A stretch of 64,000 bases of DNA from Lachnospiraceae bacterium (GCA_902363825.1 CABJBK010000008.1:113051-177050), one strand, 5' to 3'; positions 25,345 to 34,849 are shown, numbered from the stretch's first letter. Notes: generated from the sequence alone by a model not told the origin. Numbers and translations: made by a program.

Positions 25345-26454
25345 CTCGCTGCGCGAAAGTGTAAGCGCCGCCGCTATGGTGTCGTCCATATCGTAGTACC
25401 GGTACTGCCCAAGCCTTCCGCCGAAAATCACGTTTCCTTCCTGCTTCGCAAGGCTTTCGTACTTTTCATACAGCGCGGCATTTTTTTCATCATTCATCGG
25501 ATAATACGGTTCATCGCCCTTTTTCCAGGTCTTTGGATATTCACGGGTGATGACCGTTTTTTCGTTTCTCTCCCCGTCCTGACAGCCGAATTCAAAATGC
25601 TTGTGCTCGATGATCCTGGTATACGGAACTTCATACTCGGTATAATTTACGACCGCGTTTCCCTGATGATTTTCCTCGTCGAGCACCTCGGTCTCAAAGC
25701 GAAGGGAACGGTATTCGAGTTCTCCGTAACAGTAATCGAAATACGCATCGATCATTCCGGTATACACGATCCTGTCCGCAAGAGCGAGATACGTCTCCCG
25801 CTCTTTTAAGAAATCGGTCTGTAATCTGACCTCGGTTCCCTCAAGCATGCGCTCAACCATCTTCGTATATCCGCCAATCGGAATGCCCTGATAGGTATCA
25901 TTGAAGTAATTGTTGTCGTAGGTAAAACGCACCGGCAGCCTTTTTATGATAAATGCCGGCAGCTCCGTGGCACGTCTGCCCCACTGCTTTTCCGTATAGC
26001 CTTTGACCAGCTTTGTATACACGTCCGGTCCTACCAGATTGATCGCCTGCTCTTCCAGATTTTTCGGATGCTCCACCGCATACTCACGCTTCTGCGCTTC
26101 GATCTTTTCCTTCGCCTCTTTTGGTGTCACAACGCCCCACAGCTTCTGGAACGTGTTCATGTTAAACGGCATGTTGTAGATCTCGCCTTTGTAATTGGCG
26201 ATCGGGGAATTGGTATAGCGGTTAAATTCCGCGAACTGGTTTACATAATTCCACACTTCTTTGTCCGAAGTATGGAAAATATGCGCGCCATACTGATGTA
26301 CCTGGATCCGTTCGATCTCTTTTGTGTATATATTTCCTGCGATGTGGTCGCGTCTGTCGATCACAAGACACTTTTTTCCTGCCTTTTTTGCTTCCCGCGC
26401 GAAGACCGCGCCAAACAGTCCGGCTCCCACGATCAGATAGTCATATTTTTTCAT
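25333..26454 (-). CDS. glf: UDP-galactopyranose mutase
   Basis: A 373-aa FAD flavoenzyme interconverting UDP-galactopyranose and UDP-galactofuranose for surface glycans. The N-terminal FAD site is YLIVGAGLFGAVFAREAKKAGK; conserved GAHIFHT and the C-terminal FGGRLGQYRYYDMDDTI are present. Full length. It has its own promoter at 26489-26517. Confidence 0.96.
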   Translation of the reverse strand: MKKYDYLIVGAGLFGAVFAREAKKAGKKCLVIDRRDHIAGNIYTKEIERIQVHQYGAHIFHTSDKEVWNYVNQFAEFNRYTNSPIANYKGEIYNMPFNMNTFQKLWGVVTPKEAKEKIEAQKREYAVEHPKNLEEQAINLVGPDVYTKLVKGYTEKQWGRRATELPAFIIKRLPVRFTYDNNYFNDTYQGIPIGGYTKMVERMLEGTEVRLQTDFLKERETYLALADRIVYTGMIDAYFDYCYGELEYRSLRFETEVLDEENHQGNAVVNYTEYEVPYTRIIEHKHFEFGCQDGERNEKTVITREYPKTWKKGDEPYYPMNDEKNAALYEKYESLAKQEGNVIFGGRLGQYRYYDMDDTIAAALTLSRSELRM

Positions 26455-26488
26455 TCTGTCCGCTCCTTTGTTTTTTCAGATCTTTTTT

Positions 26489-26517
26489 ATTGTAACATTG
26501 AACGGACCTGACAGCAA
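26489..26517 (-). promoter_or_regulatory. Promoter of glf
   Basis: On the minus strand: -35 TTGCTG (26512-26517), 17 nt, -10 TACAAT (26489-26494). Confidence 0.55.
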
Positions 26518-26530
26518 GAACGGAAACAGA

Positions 26531-27151
26531 TTACGAGTTTTTCATGATGACCATGCCTACAATATCCGCCACATGCTCGCAGGTATCGATACAGGTTTCC
26601 AGATATTCATAGATCGTCCGCCAGATCACGATCGTGCGGATATCCTCCTCCCCGTGCAGGGTATGCATGTTCTCCACATAGAGGCGGTCGCCCTGCTCCT
26701 CTAAATCATTGACACGGATGATATAGTCCTCGATCACTTTGGAATGTTTAAAATCTTTCAATTCCTCCATGACATCCCCGAGTGCCTTGATACTCTCCGA
26801 GAGCAGATCCAGCGTAGGAAATACATCCGTGCGGATCTCCGTCACGTTGCTCATATAAATCTGAAGCAGAACTTCCTCCACCGCATCCGTAATATCATCG
26901 ATATAGCCGCTGAGTGAGACGAGATCTTCCCGTTCGATCGGGGTAATAAACGCCTGGCTCAACGCCTTCATCATCTTATGCTTTTTCACATCGCCTTTCT
27001 GCTCTAACTCGTGCATGGCATCCAGTTTTTCCTGGATCGTTTCTTTGTCGAAATGTTTTAAGGTCTCTGTCAAAAACTGCGCTGCCTGGTAAGCATACTC
27101 CATCGCGGAACATAAATTTTTATAGTAAAACTCTTCTTTCTTCTTTTTCAT
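26531..27151 (-). CDS. DUF47 (PhoU-like) partner of the Pit transporter
   Basis: A 206-aa all-helical protein of the DUF47 family, related to PhoU. Acidic metal-binding helices are visible (ELEQKGDVKKHK and NDLEEQGDRLY). The family nearly always sits with Pit-type phosphate transporters and is thought to regulate them. Here it follows pit by 33 nt, last in the operon starting near 31439. Confidence 0.9.
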   Translation of the reverse strand: MKKKKEEFYYKNLCSAMEYAYQAAQFLTETLKHFDKETIQEKLDAMHELEQKGDVKKHKMMKALSQAFITPIEREDLVSLSGYIDDITDAVEEVLLQIYMSNVTEIRTDVFPTLDLLSESIKALGDVMEELKDFKHSKVIEDYIIRVNDLEEQGDRLYVENMHTLHGEEDIRTIVIWRTIYEYLETCIDTCEHVADIVGMVIMKNS

Positions 27152-27184
27152 CTGCTTTTTCTCCTTCTATCTGAATAACACTTT

Positions 27185-28243
27185 TTATCGGAACAGCAAA
27201 AATATTTTCGCCATAATAAAGCCGATCAGTCCACAGCCCGGAAATGTGAGCACCCAGGTCAGTACCATGTCGAGCACGACCTTATAGTTGATCGCGGACA
27301 GCCGTTTCACCGCGCCGACACCCATGATCGCCGTTGTCTTCATATGCGTCGTACTGACCGGGATCCCGAATATCGTAGAAAATAAGATACATACCGCCGC
27401 TGCCGCATCTGCGGAAAATCCCTGGTATTTTTCCAGTTTGACCATATCCATGCCTACGGATTTGATGATCTTTTTTCCTCCCACGGAAGTGCCAAATCCC
27501 ATCACAACGGAGCAGAGCACCATCATCCAGACCGGGACAAACGCGCCTGCGGTATCCTCTTTCCCGTTGAGCAAAAAGAGTCCAAGCAACAGTACACCCA
27601 TGAATTTCTGTCCGTCCTGCGCGCCGTGCATAAATGCCACTGCCGCGCCTCCCGCCACCTGTGCGCCGCTAAAAAAGCGGTTCGTCTTTTTCCGGTCCAT
27701 GCTCTCGCAGATCAGCGTAACGATCCTGCACACCAGAAAGCCAACCGCAAAGCCGATGACGGTCGATAAGACAAGTCCGTAGATGACTTTGATCCACTCG
27801 GAAAAATTTATGCCGCCCAGTCCGCCCTGAAGTGCGATCGCCGCTCCACTGAGCCCCGCGATCAGCGCATGGCTCTCGCTCGTCGGTATCCCGAAATACC
27901 ACGCTCCGATCGCCCAGATCACGATCGCCGCCATCGCCGCGCACAGCGCGATCAGGGCATCCTCATTGTTTCCGCCAAAATTTACCATGTTCTTTATGGT
28001 CATCGCCACGCTCGAATTGATGAGCGACATGACCATTACTCCGAAGAAATTGCAGATCGCCGCCATAATGATCGCGTGATCCACATCGATGCATCTGGTT
28101 GATACGCAGGTCGCGATCGCGTTCGGCGCGTCTGTCCATCCGTTTACAAAGATCACGCCAAGTGTCAACAGAACCGAGATCAGAAGCACAGGGTGCTGCG
28201 CCATCTGCTGTATGAAATAAACAAACGAAATATGATCTAACAT
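27185..28243 (-). CDS. pit: Inorganic phosphate transporter, Pit family
   Basis: A 352-aa PiT transporter with two inverted halves and about ten membrane segments. The family signatures are VNGWTDAPNAIATCV in the N-terminal half and GIPVSTTHMKTTAIMGVG in the C-terminal half, with IPTSESHALIAG between. It moves phosphate, often as a metal-phosphate complex, with protons or sodium. The start overlaps the end of the P-type ATPase gene by 7 nt. Confidence 0.93.
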   Translation of the reverse strand: MLDHISFVYFIQQMAQHPVLLISVLLTLGVIFVNGWTDAPNAIATCVSTRCIDVDHAIIMAAICNFFGVMVMSLINSSVAMTIKNMVNFGGNNEDALIALCAAMAAIVIWAIGAWYFGIPTSESHALIAGLSGAAIALQGGLGGINFSEWIKVIYGLVLSTVIGFAVGFLVCRIVTLICESMDRKKTNRFFSGAQVAGGAAVAFMHGAQDGQKFMGVLLLGLFLLNGKEDTAGAFVPVWMMVLCSVVMGFGTSVGGKKIIKSVGMDMVKLEKYQGFSADAAAAVCILFSTIFGIPVSTTHMKTTAIMGVGAVKRLSAINYKVVLDMVLTWVLTFPGCGLIGFIMAKIFLLFR

Positions 28244-30888
28244 TTTTCAGGTTCTCCTCCATCTTCTGTCTTGTCCTGTATCATTTTTCTGATCTGAATG
28301 AAAAGCGTCGGTAAAAACGCAAGTCCCGCGATCCAGCTCAGGTTTTTACCGGATACGTTCACCACAGAAAATACCCCATGCAGTGCCGGAATAAAAAGTA
28401 CCAGCGCAAGCAGGCACACGCCGCCTAAAAACGCATAGATACTGTATCGGTTGGATCCCAGTCCGAGTTTTGCCACAGACTTCTTCCCGCGACAGTTAAA
28501 TCCGTGGAACAGCCTTGCGAGCGTTAAAACCGAAAACGCCATTGTGGTGGCAAGCGCGTCACTGCTTTTTAACCCCATGTGGTACGCCACCATCGTTACC
28601 GCTGCGATCAGCGCCCCCTGTAACATCATTTTTCCGACAAAATCCTTCGTCAGGATACCGACCGACGGATCACGCGGTTTTTCCTCCAAAAGAGACGCGT
28701 CTGACGGTTCCATCCCGATCGCGATCGCCGGCAGCGAATCGGTCAGAAGGTTGATAAACAGAAGATGTACCGGCGCAAACGGCACCGGAAGTCCCATAAG
28801 TGAGGTGTAGAGTACCGACAGAATGCCCGCCATATTGCCCGAAAGCAGAAACAGGATCGCGTTTTTGATGTTCCGGTATACGTTTCTTCCGTTTACGACC
28901 GCTTTCATGATCGTCGCGAAGTTATCGTCCGAGAGGATCATCGCCGCCGCGTCCTTGGAAACTTCCGTTCCCGTAACACCCATTGCAACACCGATATCGG
29001 CTTTTTTTAACGCAGGCGCGTCATTCACTCCATCTCCGGTCATGGATACGATCTTTCCTTTGTTCTGCCATGCCTCCACGATACGGATCTTATTTTCAGG
29101 AGAAACCCTTGCATAGACCGATATTTTTTCAATATCCTGCGCTAACGTTTCCTCTGACATGGCATCCAGTTCCATGCCGGTCAGCGCCATGTCTCCCTCG
29201 TGGTAGATGCCGATCTCCTTTGCGATCGCAATGGCTGTGATCTTGTGGTCTCCTGTGATCATCACCGGTCGGATTCCCGCGCGGATCGCGTTTTTTACCG
29301 CCTCCACGGATTCCGGTCTCGGCGGATCCATCATCGCGACAAGTCCCAAAAAGGTCAGATGACATTCGGTCTCTTTCGTCAGTTCTTCCTCCGTTTCACG
29401 ACAGGCAAACGCGAGCACCCGAAGACCATTTTCTGAAAATTCCCGGTTGGCGTCTTTGATCTTTTGTTTTTCATCCTCTGTCAGCTCGTGGATCCCGCTT
29501 TCATCCATAGAGCTCTCACAGTGCGCAAGCAGGACATCCGGCGCTCCCTTGGTAAGTACCGTGGAAACTCCGTGCAGTCTGTATTTCGTGCTCATCCGTT
29601 TCCGATCTGAATCAAACGGAACTTCCTCAAGCCGTTCCATGTGGTTTCTCAGATCATCCTCAAGGAGGCTGTCTCCGTCACAAAATGCCCCCTCGCCGGT
29701 TTTGATGCCGCGATACATATAAAGCAGGGCCGTCTCCGTCGGATCGCCGATCTCTTTTTCCCCGACGATACTCGAATCGTTATTCAAAACCGCATTGTAG
29801 AGCAGATAACGCTGCACCGGATTTTGGATGTCAAGTTCGGACGGCTCGATCACTGCTCCGCCCACATAGATCTTTTTCACAGTCATCTTGTTCTGCGTCA
29901 GCGTTCCTGTCTTATCGGAGCAGATCACCGAGACACAGCCGAGGCTCTCAACCGCCTTTAAATCTTTGACGATCGCGTTTTCTTTCGCCATCTTCTGCGT
30001 TCCCATTGCCTGCACGATCGTTACGATCGAACCAAGTGCCTCCGGGATCGCAGCGACCGCAAGCGCCACCGCAAACATAAACGCGTCCAGAAGTGCCATT
30101 CTCCGGTAAATGCAGAGTCCGAATACCAGCGCGCAGACGATCATGATGAGTACCGCAAGCTTGCTGCTGAATTCGTCCAGGCTGACCTGCAATGGTGTTT
30201 TTCTTTCTTTTGCCGCGTTCATAAGTCCGGCGATCCTGCCAAGCTCCGTCTCCATTCCGGTTGCCGTGACAAGCACCTCGGCTCTTCCGTATGTGACAAG
30301 ACTGCCGGAATACACCATATTCTTCCGGTCTGCGAGTGCCACATCACCTTCGATCACCGCGTCATTTTTCTCCACATTCGTAGATTCCCCGGTCAGGGAA
30401 CTCTCATTGACCTGCAGCGAATAGTTATGTAAGATCCTGCCGTCCGCCACGATCATGTCTCCCGCCTCCAAAAGAACAATGTCCCCGGGGACGATCTCCC
30501 TTGAAGGAACTTCCTGCTTGATTCCGCCACGCATCACTTTTGCGCTCGGCGCGGACAGTTTTTTCAGGCTTTCCAATGACCGTTCCGCCTTAACGTGCTG
30601 GACGGTTCCAAGCACCGCATTCATCACAAGCACAAGAAGGATTACAACCGTGCTCTCTACATTTCCGGAAAACATGGAAATGACTGCGGCGATGATCAGG
30701 ATCACAACGAGCAGGTCGCAAAACTGCTGCGCAAACACCGCCGCCACACTTTTTCTTTTTCCTTCCTGTAATACATTCTCTCCTTTTTCCCGGCGGATCG
30801 CTTCCACCTGTGCCGGTAAAAGTCCTTCTTCCGACACCTGAAAGTTTTTCTTTAGTTCTTCTGCCTCACAATTCCAGTATGCTTTCAT
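28237..30888 (-). CDS. Cation-translocating P-type ATPase, calcium-type (P2)
   Basis: An 883-aa P2-type ATPase: N-terminal cation ATPase domain, TGES actuator loop near 167, membrane motif AAIPEAL, phosphorylation motif CSDKTGTLTQNKMT near residue 325, and TGDGVNDAPALKKADIG in the P domain, then six C-terminal helices. PEAL for PEGL and the overall layout fit PMCA/SERCA-like calcium pumps, though manganese or other divalent ions cannot be excluded. The start ATGA-overlaps the pyruvate-kinase-like gene; co-expression with a phosphate transporter hints at linked metal and phosphate handling. Confidence 0.93.
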   Translation of the reverse strand: MKAYWNCEAEELKKNFQVSEEGLLPAQVEAIRREKGENVLQEGKRKSVAAVFAQQFCDLLVVILIIAAVISMFSGNVESTVVILLVLVMNAVLGTVQHVKAERSLESLKKLSAPSAKVMRGGIKQEVPSREIVPGDIVLLEAGDMIVADGRILHNYSLQVNESSLTGESTNVEKNDAVIEGDVALADRKNMVYSGSLVTYGRAEVLVTATGMETELGRIAGLMNAAKERKTPLQVSLDEFSSKLAVLIMIVCALVFGLCIYRRMALLDAFMFAVALAVAAIPEALGSIVTIVQAMGTQKMAKENAIVKDLKAVESLGCVSVICSDKTGTLTQNKMTVKKIYVGGAVIEPSELDIQNPVQRYLLYNAVLNNDSSIVGEKEIGDPTETALLYMYRGIKTGEGAFCDGDSLLEDDLRNHMERLEEVPFDSDRKRMSTKYRLHGVSTVLTKGAPDVLLAHCESSMDESGIHELTEDEKQKIKDANREFSENGLRVLAFACRETEEELTKETECHLTFLGLVAMMDPPRPESVEAVKNAIRAGIRPVMITGDHKITAIAIAKEIGIYHEGDMALTGMELDAMSEETLAQDIEKISVYARVSPENKIRIVEAWQNKGKIVSMTGDGVNDAPALKKADIGVAMGVTGTEVSKDAAAMILSDDNFATIMKAVVNGRNVYRNIKNAILFLLSGNMAGILSVLYTSLMGLPVPFAPVHLLFINLLTDSLPAIAIGMEPSDASLLEEKPRDPSVGILTKDFVGKMMLQGALIAAVTMVAYHMGLKSSDALATTMAFSVLTLARLFHGFNCRGKKSVAKLGLGSNRYSIYAFLGGVCLLALVLFIPALHGVFSVVNVSGKNLSWIAGLAFLPTLFIQIRKMIQDKTEDGGEPEKC

Positions 30889-31439
30889 ATACTGTCTCCT
30901 TTTTTACGAAAATTTAACATTTGTGTTGCCGTCACCAGAATTTTTTTCTCTTCCCAGGCTCTTTGCATCATCTGTCTGCCAAAAGACGGCTCCACTCCCT
31001 TCCCGACCATGATCCCATCCATCTCCCGCAATGCCGCGTCCAGATATGGTTTCATCTGATCGTTTTCCACTTTTGTGATCAGTAAAATCTGTTGTCCCCC
31101 CTGTTTTTTTAACAGATCCCGGATCTCTTTCCTCCTCTCCGGCTTCTCAAAAAAAGGCATTAAAATCACCTTTACACTCTGCGCTATCTCAAAGAAACTC
31201 TCTGATGTATCTTCCCAGTCAGCTTCTGTCCGATCTGACAGATCCAGCATGATCTCCACCGGCTTTTTTCTTTTCTTGAAAAAATCACCGACCTGTTTTA
31301 CAAAACAGCTCTGTTCTTCCTTTTCTTTTTGCATGCAGACGCATCTCGCAATATCCATTCCGCCAAGAATAAACTGCTCCATCGTGTCTGCCTTAAAATG
31401 ATCCGGATCTACTGTATATATGATTTTCGCTCTTCCCAT
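30885..31439 (-). CDS. Truncated pyruvate-kinase-like protein
   Basis: A 184-aa protein that reads as a shrunken pyruvate kinase barrel. KIIYTVDPDHF matches the KI..T.GP start, ILGGMDIARC matches the MDVAR strand, EIMLDLSDRTE matches the LLDTKGPEIR strand, ITKVENDQ matches the catalytic KIEN, DGIMVGKGVEPSF matches MVARGDLG and KILVTATQML matches the ATQML motif. The B domain and the allosteric C domain are missing. K and E of KIEN are kept, but the Mg-binding Asp of GDLG is lost, so normal catalysis is unlikely. ATG 31439 has AGAGGAAA upstream; the stop overlaps the P-ATPase start (ATGA). Confidence 0.72.
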   Translation of the reverse strand: MGRAKIIYTVDPDHFKADTMEQFILGGMDIARCVCMQKEKEEQSCFVKQVGDFFKKRKKPVEIMLDLSDRTEADWEDTSESFFEIAQSVKVILMPFFEKPERRKEIRDLLKKQGGQQILLITKVENDQMKPYLDAALREMDGIMVGKGVEPSFGRQMMQRAWEEKKILVTATQMLNFRKKGDSI

Positions 31440-31458
31440 AATTTTCCTCTCTGTCTTC

Positions 31459-31548
31459 TCACGGAACGGCTCTGCTATGCTCTGATTTTTTGTCCCACTT
31501 TTTTCCATCCTGCTTTTTGATATAGCAGATCATCCACTCGATATGCAT
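31459..31548 (-). CDS. Possible 29-aa leader peptide
   Basis: A short frame starting MHIEWMICYIKKQDGKKW and ending EHSRAVP, with AAAGGAGA 6 nt before the ATG. It ends 19 nt before the pyruvate-kinase-like gene. The strong ribosome site is the only support; it may be a chance frame or a coupling leader. Confidence 0.3.
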   Translation of the reverse strand: MHIEWMICYIKKQDGKKWDKKSEHSRAVP

Positions 31549-31566
31549 CTTTTTCTCCTTTTGCTT

Positions 31567-31685
31567 TCTATTTTCCTCGTCGCTAGTACAGAGACGGGAT
31601 GCGCTTCGTGCATCCCATCTCTGATCAGCGGTCGTCAAATAGGCGTCTGTGCAAGCCCACGTCTATTTTCCTCGTCGCTAGTACA
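31567..31685. repeat. 24-bp direct repeat with a hairpin between, 95-bp period
   Basis: The 24-bp sequence starting TCTATTTTCCTCGTCGCTAG occurs at 31567-31590 and 31662-31685. Between them lies GAGACGGGATGC...GCATCCCATCTC, a stem of about 12 bp with one mismatch. The 325-nt gap holds no gene; it contains this repeat and the terminator at 31683-31737. Confidence 0.8.
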
Positions 31686-31737
31686 AAAAAAGAACGAGAC
31701 TTTTATTGCACGATAAACGTACAATAAAAGTCTCGTT
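31683..31737 (-). terminator. Intrinsic terminator of the EAL protein operon
   Basis: AACGAGACTTTTATTG - 13-nt loop - CAATAAAAGTCTCGTT is a perfect 16-bp stem (31693-31737); on the minus strand it is followed by CTTTTTTT. Confidence 0.85.
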
Positions 31738-31873
31738 CCTCTCTCAAGTGTACCATCCGGTTATTTCTGTTTAAATAACGTGATGACGAAAAGTACAACA
31801 TCTGCATGACAGATGCGAACTACTCCCTAATATTTCCTGTATTATAACATATGCCAAAAACACCGTCAATATT

Positions 31874-33778
31874 TTAAAAAGCATTTCGTTCCCGGATAAA
31901 TTTCAAAAATTCTTTTTCCGGTATCGGTTTTGAAAAGTAATAGCCCTGAATGTAATCAATTCCAAGTTCTGTGATCGTCTCCATCTGTTCTCTGGTCTCA
32001 ATGCCCTCCGACACGATCTTCAGTTTCATGTCGTGTATCATCTGCATGGCGGCTTCCATCACAAATTTTGCCTTTTTATTTTCAAAATACGCCTGGCTCA
32101 TATCCCGGTCAAATTTTACGATTGAAACCGGCATGTCCACAATATAGTTTAAGTTTGACTGCCCGTTTCCGAAATCATCCAATGAAAAGCTCACGCCCTG
32201 GCGGATCAGAATCTGCATATTCTCCACCAGTATTTTGCGGGCAAGAATCGAGGCGGTCTCTGTGATCTCAAGATTGATCATTGCCGGATCCACGCCGTAT
32301 TTTTGTATGATCTGTATATACGTCTTCGCAAGATCTCTTGTCTCACACTGGCGCACCGACAGATTCACTTCGATATATTCAATCCCATACTGTCTCGGGT
32401 TTTGTTCTTTTATAAAACGGCAGGTCTTTTCAAAGACAGTCTCACCAAGCTGCGAGATCAGCCCTGTCTGCTCCGCAACCGGAATGAATTTTCCGGGCGG
32501 CAGAATACTGCCATCCGCGCACCGTATCCGCACGAGTGCTTCCGCCGACACAAAGCATTTTTTCTTCGTGGAATAGATCGGCTGGTAAAACACCTCGATA
32601 CGATCTTCTGTTAGCGCAGCGAGGATCCGCTCCTGCATGTCTTCCCGGTCACGCTTTTCACGCACCATCTCCCGGTCAATACGGATCGTATTGTCCTTTC
32701 CCATTTTGTCGTTTTCTACTTTAAAGTATTTAAACAGGTGAAAAACTTCCTCCGCGCCTCTCGCGACCGTGCTGTCCGGCATTATCAGATAGACCGGCTC
32801 CAATGTCACCGTCCCGCCTTTTCCGTCTTCCTCAATATTCCACGCTCCCTCAAAACGCTCCTTTATCTTTTCCAGCGCATGTTCCAGGGTTTCTTCATCC
32901 GGACATACCACCACCAGTTCACGCTCTACATTTTTAAATACTTTGATCCCGGATATGGACTGCAGATATTTCACGATCCAGCGCAGGACAAACTCCACCT
33001 GCCGGATCGCAAGCCCGGAGGACTGATACTGTCCAAGTGAGATCAACAGCACCGCGAATGTATGATCTTTTTCGTATTCCTGGCGCATATATTCTAACAG
33101 CGCATGCGAATTGAACGCTCCGGTCTCGCGGTCCAGATTCGCTTCGGGATTTTCCAGTTCAAAAAACAGGATCATCATGCCAAGCGCTGTCGCGTAGCCG
33201 ACTAACAGCAGTCTGCTGTTAAAAAACTGTGTTGCCGCAGCGATGATCCATACGATCATCCAGGTTCGCACCGCGCTCCGCCGCTTCGGATTCATCTGAT
33301 CTCCGTGCCGGATCACCTGATACAGGGTAATCAGTACAAATAACACTGCAAAAAAGTAGGTTGCGATATCACTCGGTCCGTAAGTGTAAACCGCTTCTCC
33401 ATCGTAATAATAATGGATCGGCAAAAGATAGATCAACACCGATGCCCCAAGCACGACCGCCGCATATCCATACAGAATCTTTTTATACCGGTCTTTCGCG
33501 TAGATATCCAGACAGGTATAGACCAGCCCGAAAAAGCCGACCCACACAAGCGATACCACATAACTTTTACAGATGAACTCCAGCACAAGCCGTGGGATCC
33601 GGTCTTCATATAAGATCGCGACCACGGATGCGATATCCAGGCACACGCACAGGATCGTAACGGACAGCACCCGCAAAAACATCGTCTCGGAGTACAGACC
33701 TACCATCTGCTGCCTCAGCGAAAAATATAACAGGATCAGCATAATGAACAGTCCTGCGACCTGCATTTGTATATTCAT
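31874..33778 (-). CDS. Cyclic-di-GMP phosphodiesterase, membrane EAL protein with degenerate GGDEF
   Basis: A 634-aa protein with about seven N-terminal membrane helices (residues 1-210), a GGDEF-like domain near 225-350 where the signature is replaced by NVERE, and a C-terminal EAL domain (about 385-630). EAL catalytic residues are present: SAEALVRIR, VNLSVRQ, EITET, LDDFGNG, VKFDRD, SEGIE and QGYYFSKP. It should therefore degrade c-di-GMP, while the GGDEF part is probably a regulatory remnant. Last gene of the run beginning near 38623; strong AGGAGG site. Confidence 0.9.
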   Translation of the reverse strand: MNIQMQVAGLFIMLILLYFSLRQQMVGLYSETMFLRVLSVTILCVCLDIASVVAILYEDRIPRLVLEFICKSYVVSLVWVGFFGLVYTCLDIYAKDRYKKILYGYAAVVLGASVLIYLLPIHYYYDGEAVYTYGPSDIATYFFAVLFVLITLYQVIRHGDQMNPKRRSAVRTWMIVWIIAAATQFFNSRLLLVGYATALGMMILFFELENPEANLDRETGAFNSHALLEYMRQEYEKDHTFAVLLISLGQYQSSGLAIRQVEFVLRWIVKYLQSISGIKVFKNVERELVVVCPDEETLEHALEKIKERFEGAWNIEEDGKGGTVTLEPVYLIMPDSTVARGAEEVFHLFKYFKVENDKMGKDNTIRIDREMVREKRDREDMQERILAALTEDRIEVFYQPIYSTKKKCFVSAEALVRIRCADGSILPPGKFIPVAEQTGLISQLGETVFEKTCRFIKEQNPRQYGIEYIEVNLSVRQCETRDLAKTYIQIIQKYGVDPAMINLEITETASILARKILVENMQILIRQGVSFSLDDFGNGQSNLNYIVDMPVSIVKFDRDMSQAYFENKKAKFVMEAAMQMIHDMKLKIVSEGIETREQMETITELGIDYIQGYYFSKPIPEKEFLKFIRERNAF

Positions 33779-33799
33779 AACACATTCCTCCTATGTAAC

Positions 33800-34849
33800 T
33801 CAGTTTTCTGTTGCTTCCTGCTCCGTCACCTGTATCGACTGCATGGCATCCAGCATTTCATCGATCTTCTGCTGGTCGATCTGCGACTGCTGCTGTTTGA
33901 TATATTCGTTGTACTGTTCATAATCCATCACAGGCGGCGCGGGCTGGCTCTGCTCTTCCTGCCGGTTCTTGCCATAGCACGCAAGTATGATCCGTATCAC
34001 AACAAAAATTGCGAGCAGAATCAGGAACCCCATGCATGTGGAACGACCCCTGCCCGTCTCTTTTTTATCCCGCAGCTTCGCGATCTGATCCGCTTTTTTC
34101 TTTTTGTCAAGATCGTGCTCGCGCATCAGCGCATACATGTCTTCTTTCCGATCCTGATCCGCTTCTGCCTGTTCATAACTGCCCCGATCGGATTTTCTGA
34201 CCTTCAGCGCTTTCTTTAAAAATAGAAGCACTTCGGCATTCTGGATCTGCTGCCCCGCAAACTGCCACAGATACCAGCGGACTGCGGCATCCATCTGCCA
34301 CGCCGTCACTTTTTGTATGTCATCGATAAATACCGCAATCTCATACCAGAAACGCGGCTGTCCATACAGCTTTTGTCCGGATTCCCGGTCAAAAAGATAC
34401 TCCCAGCTTCCAAGTTCATTGGCATAGATCTCATTTCCGACGAGTTCCCTGCACTGTCCTAAGAACTCTTCCGTGCGCCTTATATAATCGCGGCGTTCCT
34501 CTGCGCACACCGCAGGCCGCCCGTTCACCTTCCATTCCGGTTCCGGACAGTCTGGCTCTTTTTCAAAAACCGGCTGTTCCCGCTCCGGTTCCTCTGGTTT
34601 TGCCTGTAAATCCTGACGAAACTGCGGCTCCCTCACACCGCTCTGGCTTATATCTTCCGAGACAAAGCGTATTTCATCCCGGGGATCTGCCTGATCCGCC
34701 AGCCGCAGTGCCTCGCGGTATGCCTCCTGGAGCATCCGAAATTCCTTTGGATGCTCCTCGGGGTGCCAGCATTTTACTTCTTTCGCATACGCCTGACGGA
34801 TGCGGTCTTTATCCGATGTCGGCTCTATGTTTAGTATCTTCCAGTTCAT
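33800..34849 (-). CDS. Membrane-anchored J-domain protein
   Basis: A 349-aa protein with an N-terminal DnaJ-like domain (MNWKILNIEPTSDKDRIRQA, residues 1-60) in which the invariant HPD is HPE (CWHPEEHPKEF). A helical middle region and one membrane helix near residues 270-290 (STCMGFLILLAIFVVIRII) follow, then a Gln-rich tail. The HPD change usually weakens Hsp70 stimulation. Function unknown. It lies 21 nt before the EAL gene. Confidence 0.8.
   Translation of the reverse strand: MNWKILNIEPTSDKDRIRQAYAKEVKCWHPEEHPKEFRMLQEAYREALRLADQADPRDEIRFVSEDISQSGVREPQFRQDLQAKPEEPEREQPVFEKEPDCPEPEWKVNGRPAVCAEERRDYIRRTEEFLGQCRELVGNEIYANELGSWEYLFDRESGQKLYGQPRFWYEIAVFIDDIQKVTAWQMDAAVRWYLWQFAGQQIQNAEVLLFLKKALKVRKSDRGSYEQAEADQDRKEDMYALMREHDLDKKKKADQIAKLRDKKETGRGRSTCMGFLILLAIFVVIRIILACYGKNRQEEQSQPAPPVMDYEQYNEYIKQQQSQIDQQKIDEMLDAMQSIQVTEQEATEN

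Noticed and set aside
22347..26454. A complete surface polysaccharide cluster
   Set aside because: Only an acyltransferase, one glycosyltransferase and Glf are present, each with its own promoter or strand; no polymerase, flippase or priming enzyme is seen.
31874..33778. Diguanylate cyclase activity for the EAL protein
   Set aside because: The GGDEF signature is absent (NVERE), so only the phosphodiesterase half looks active.
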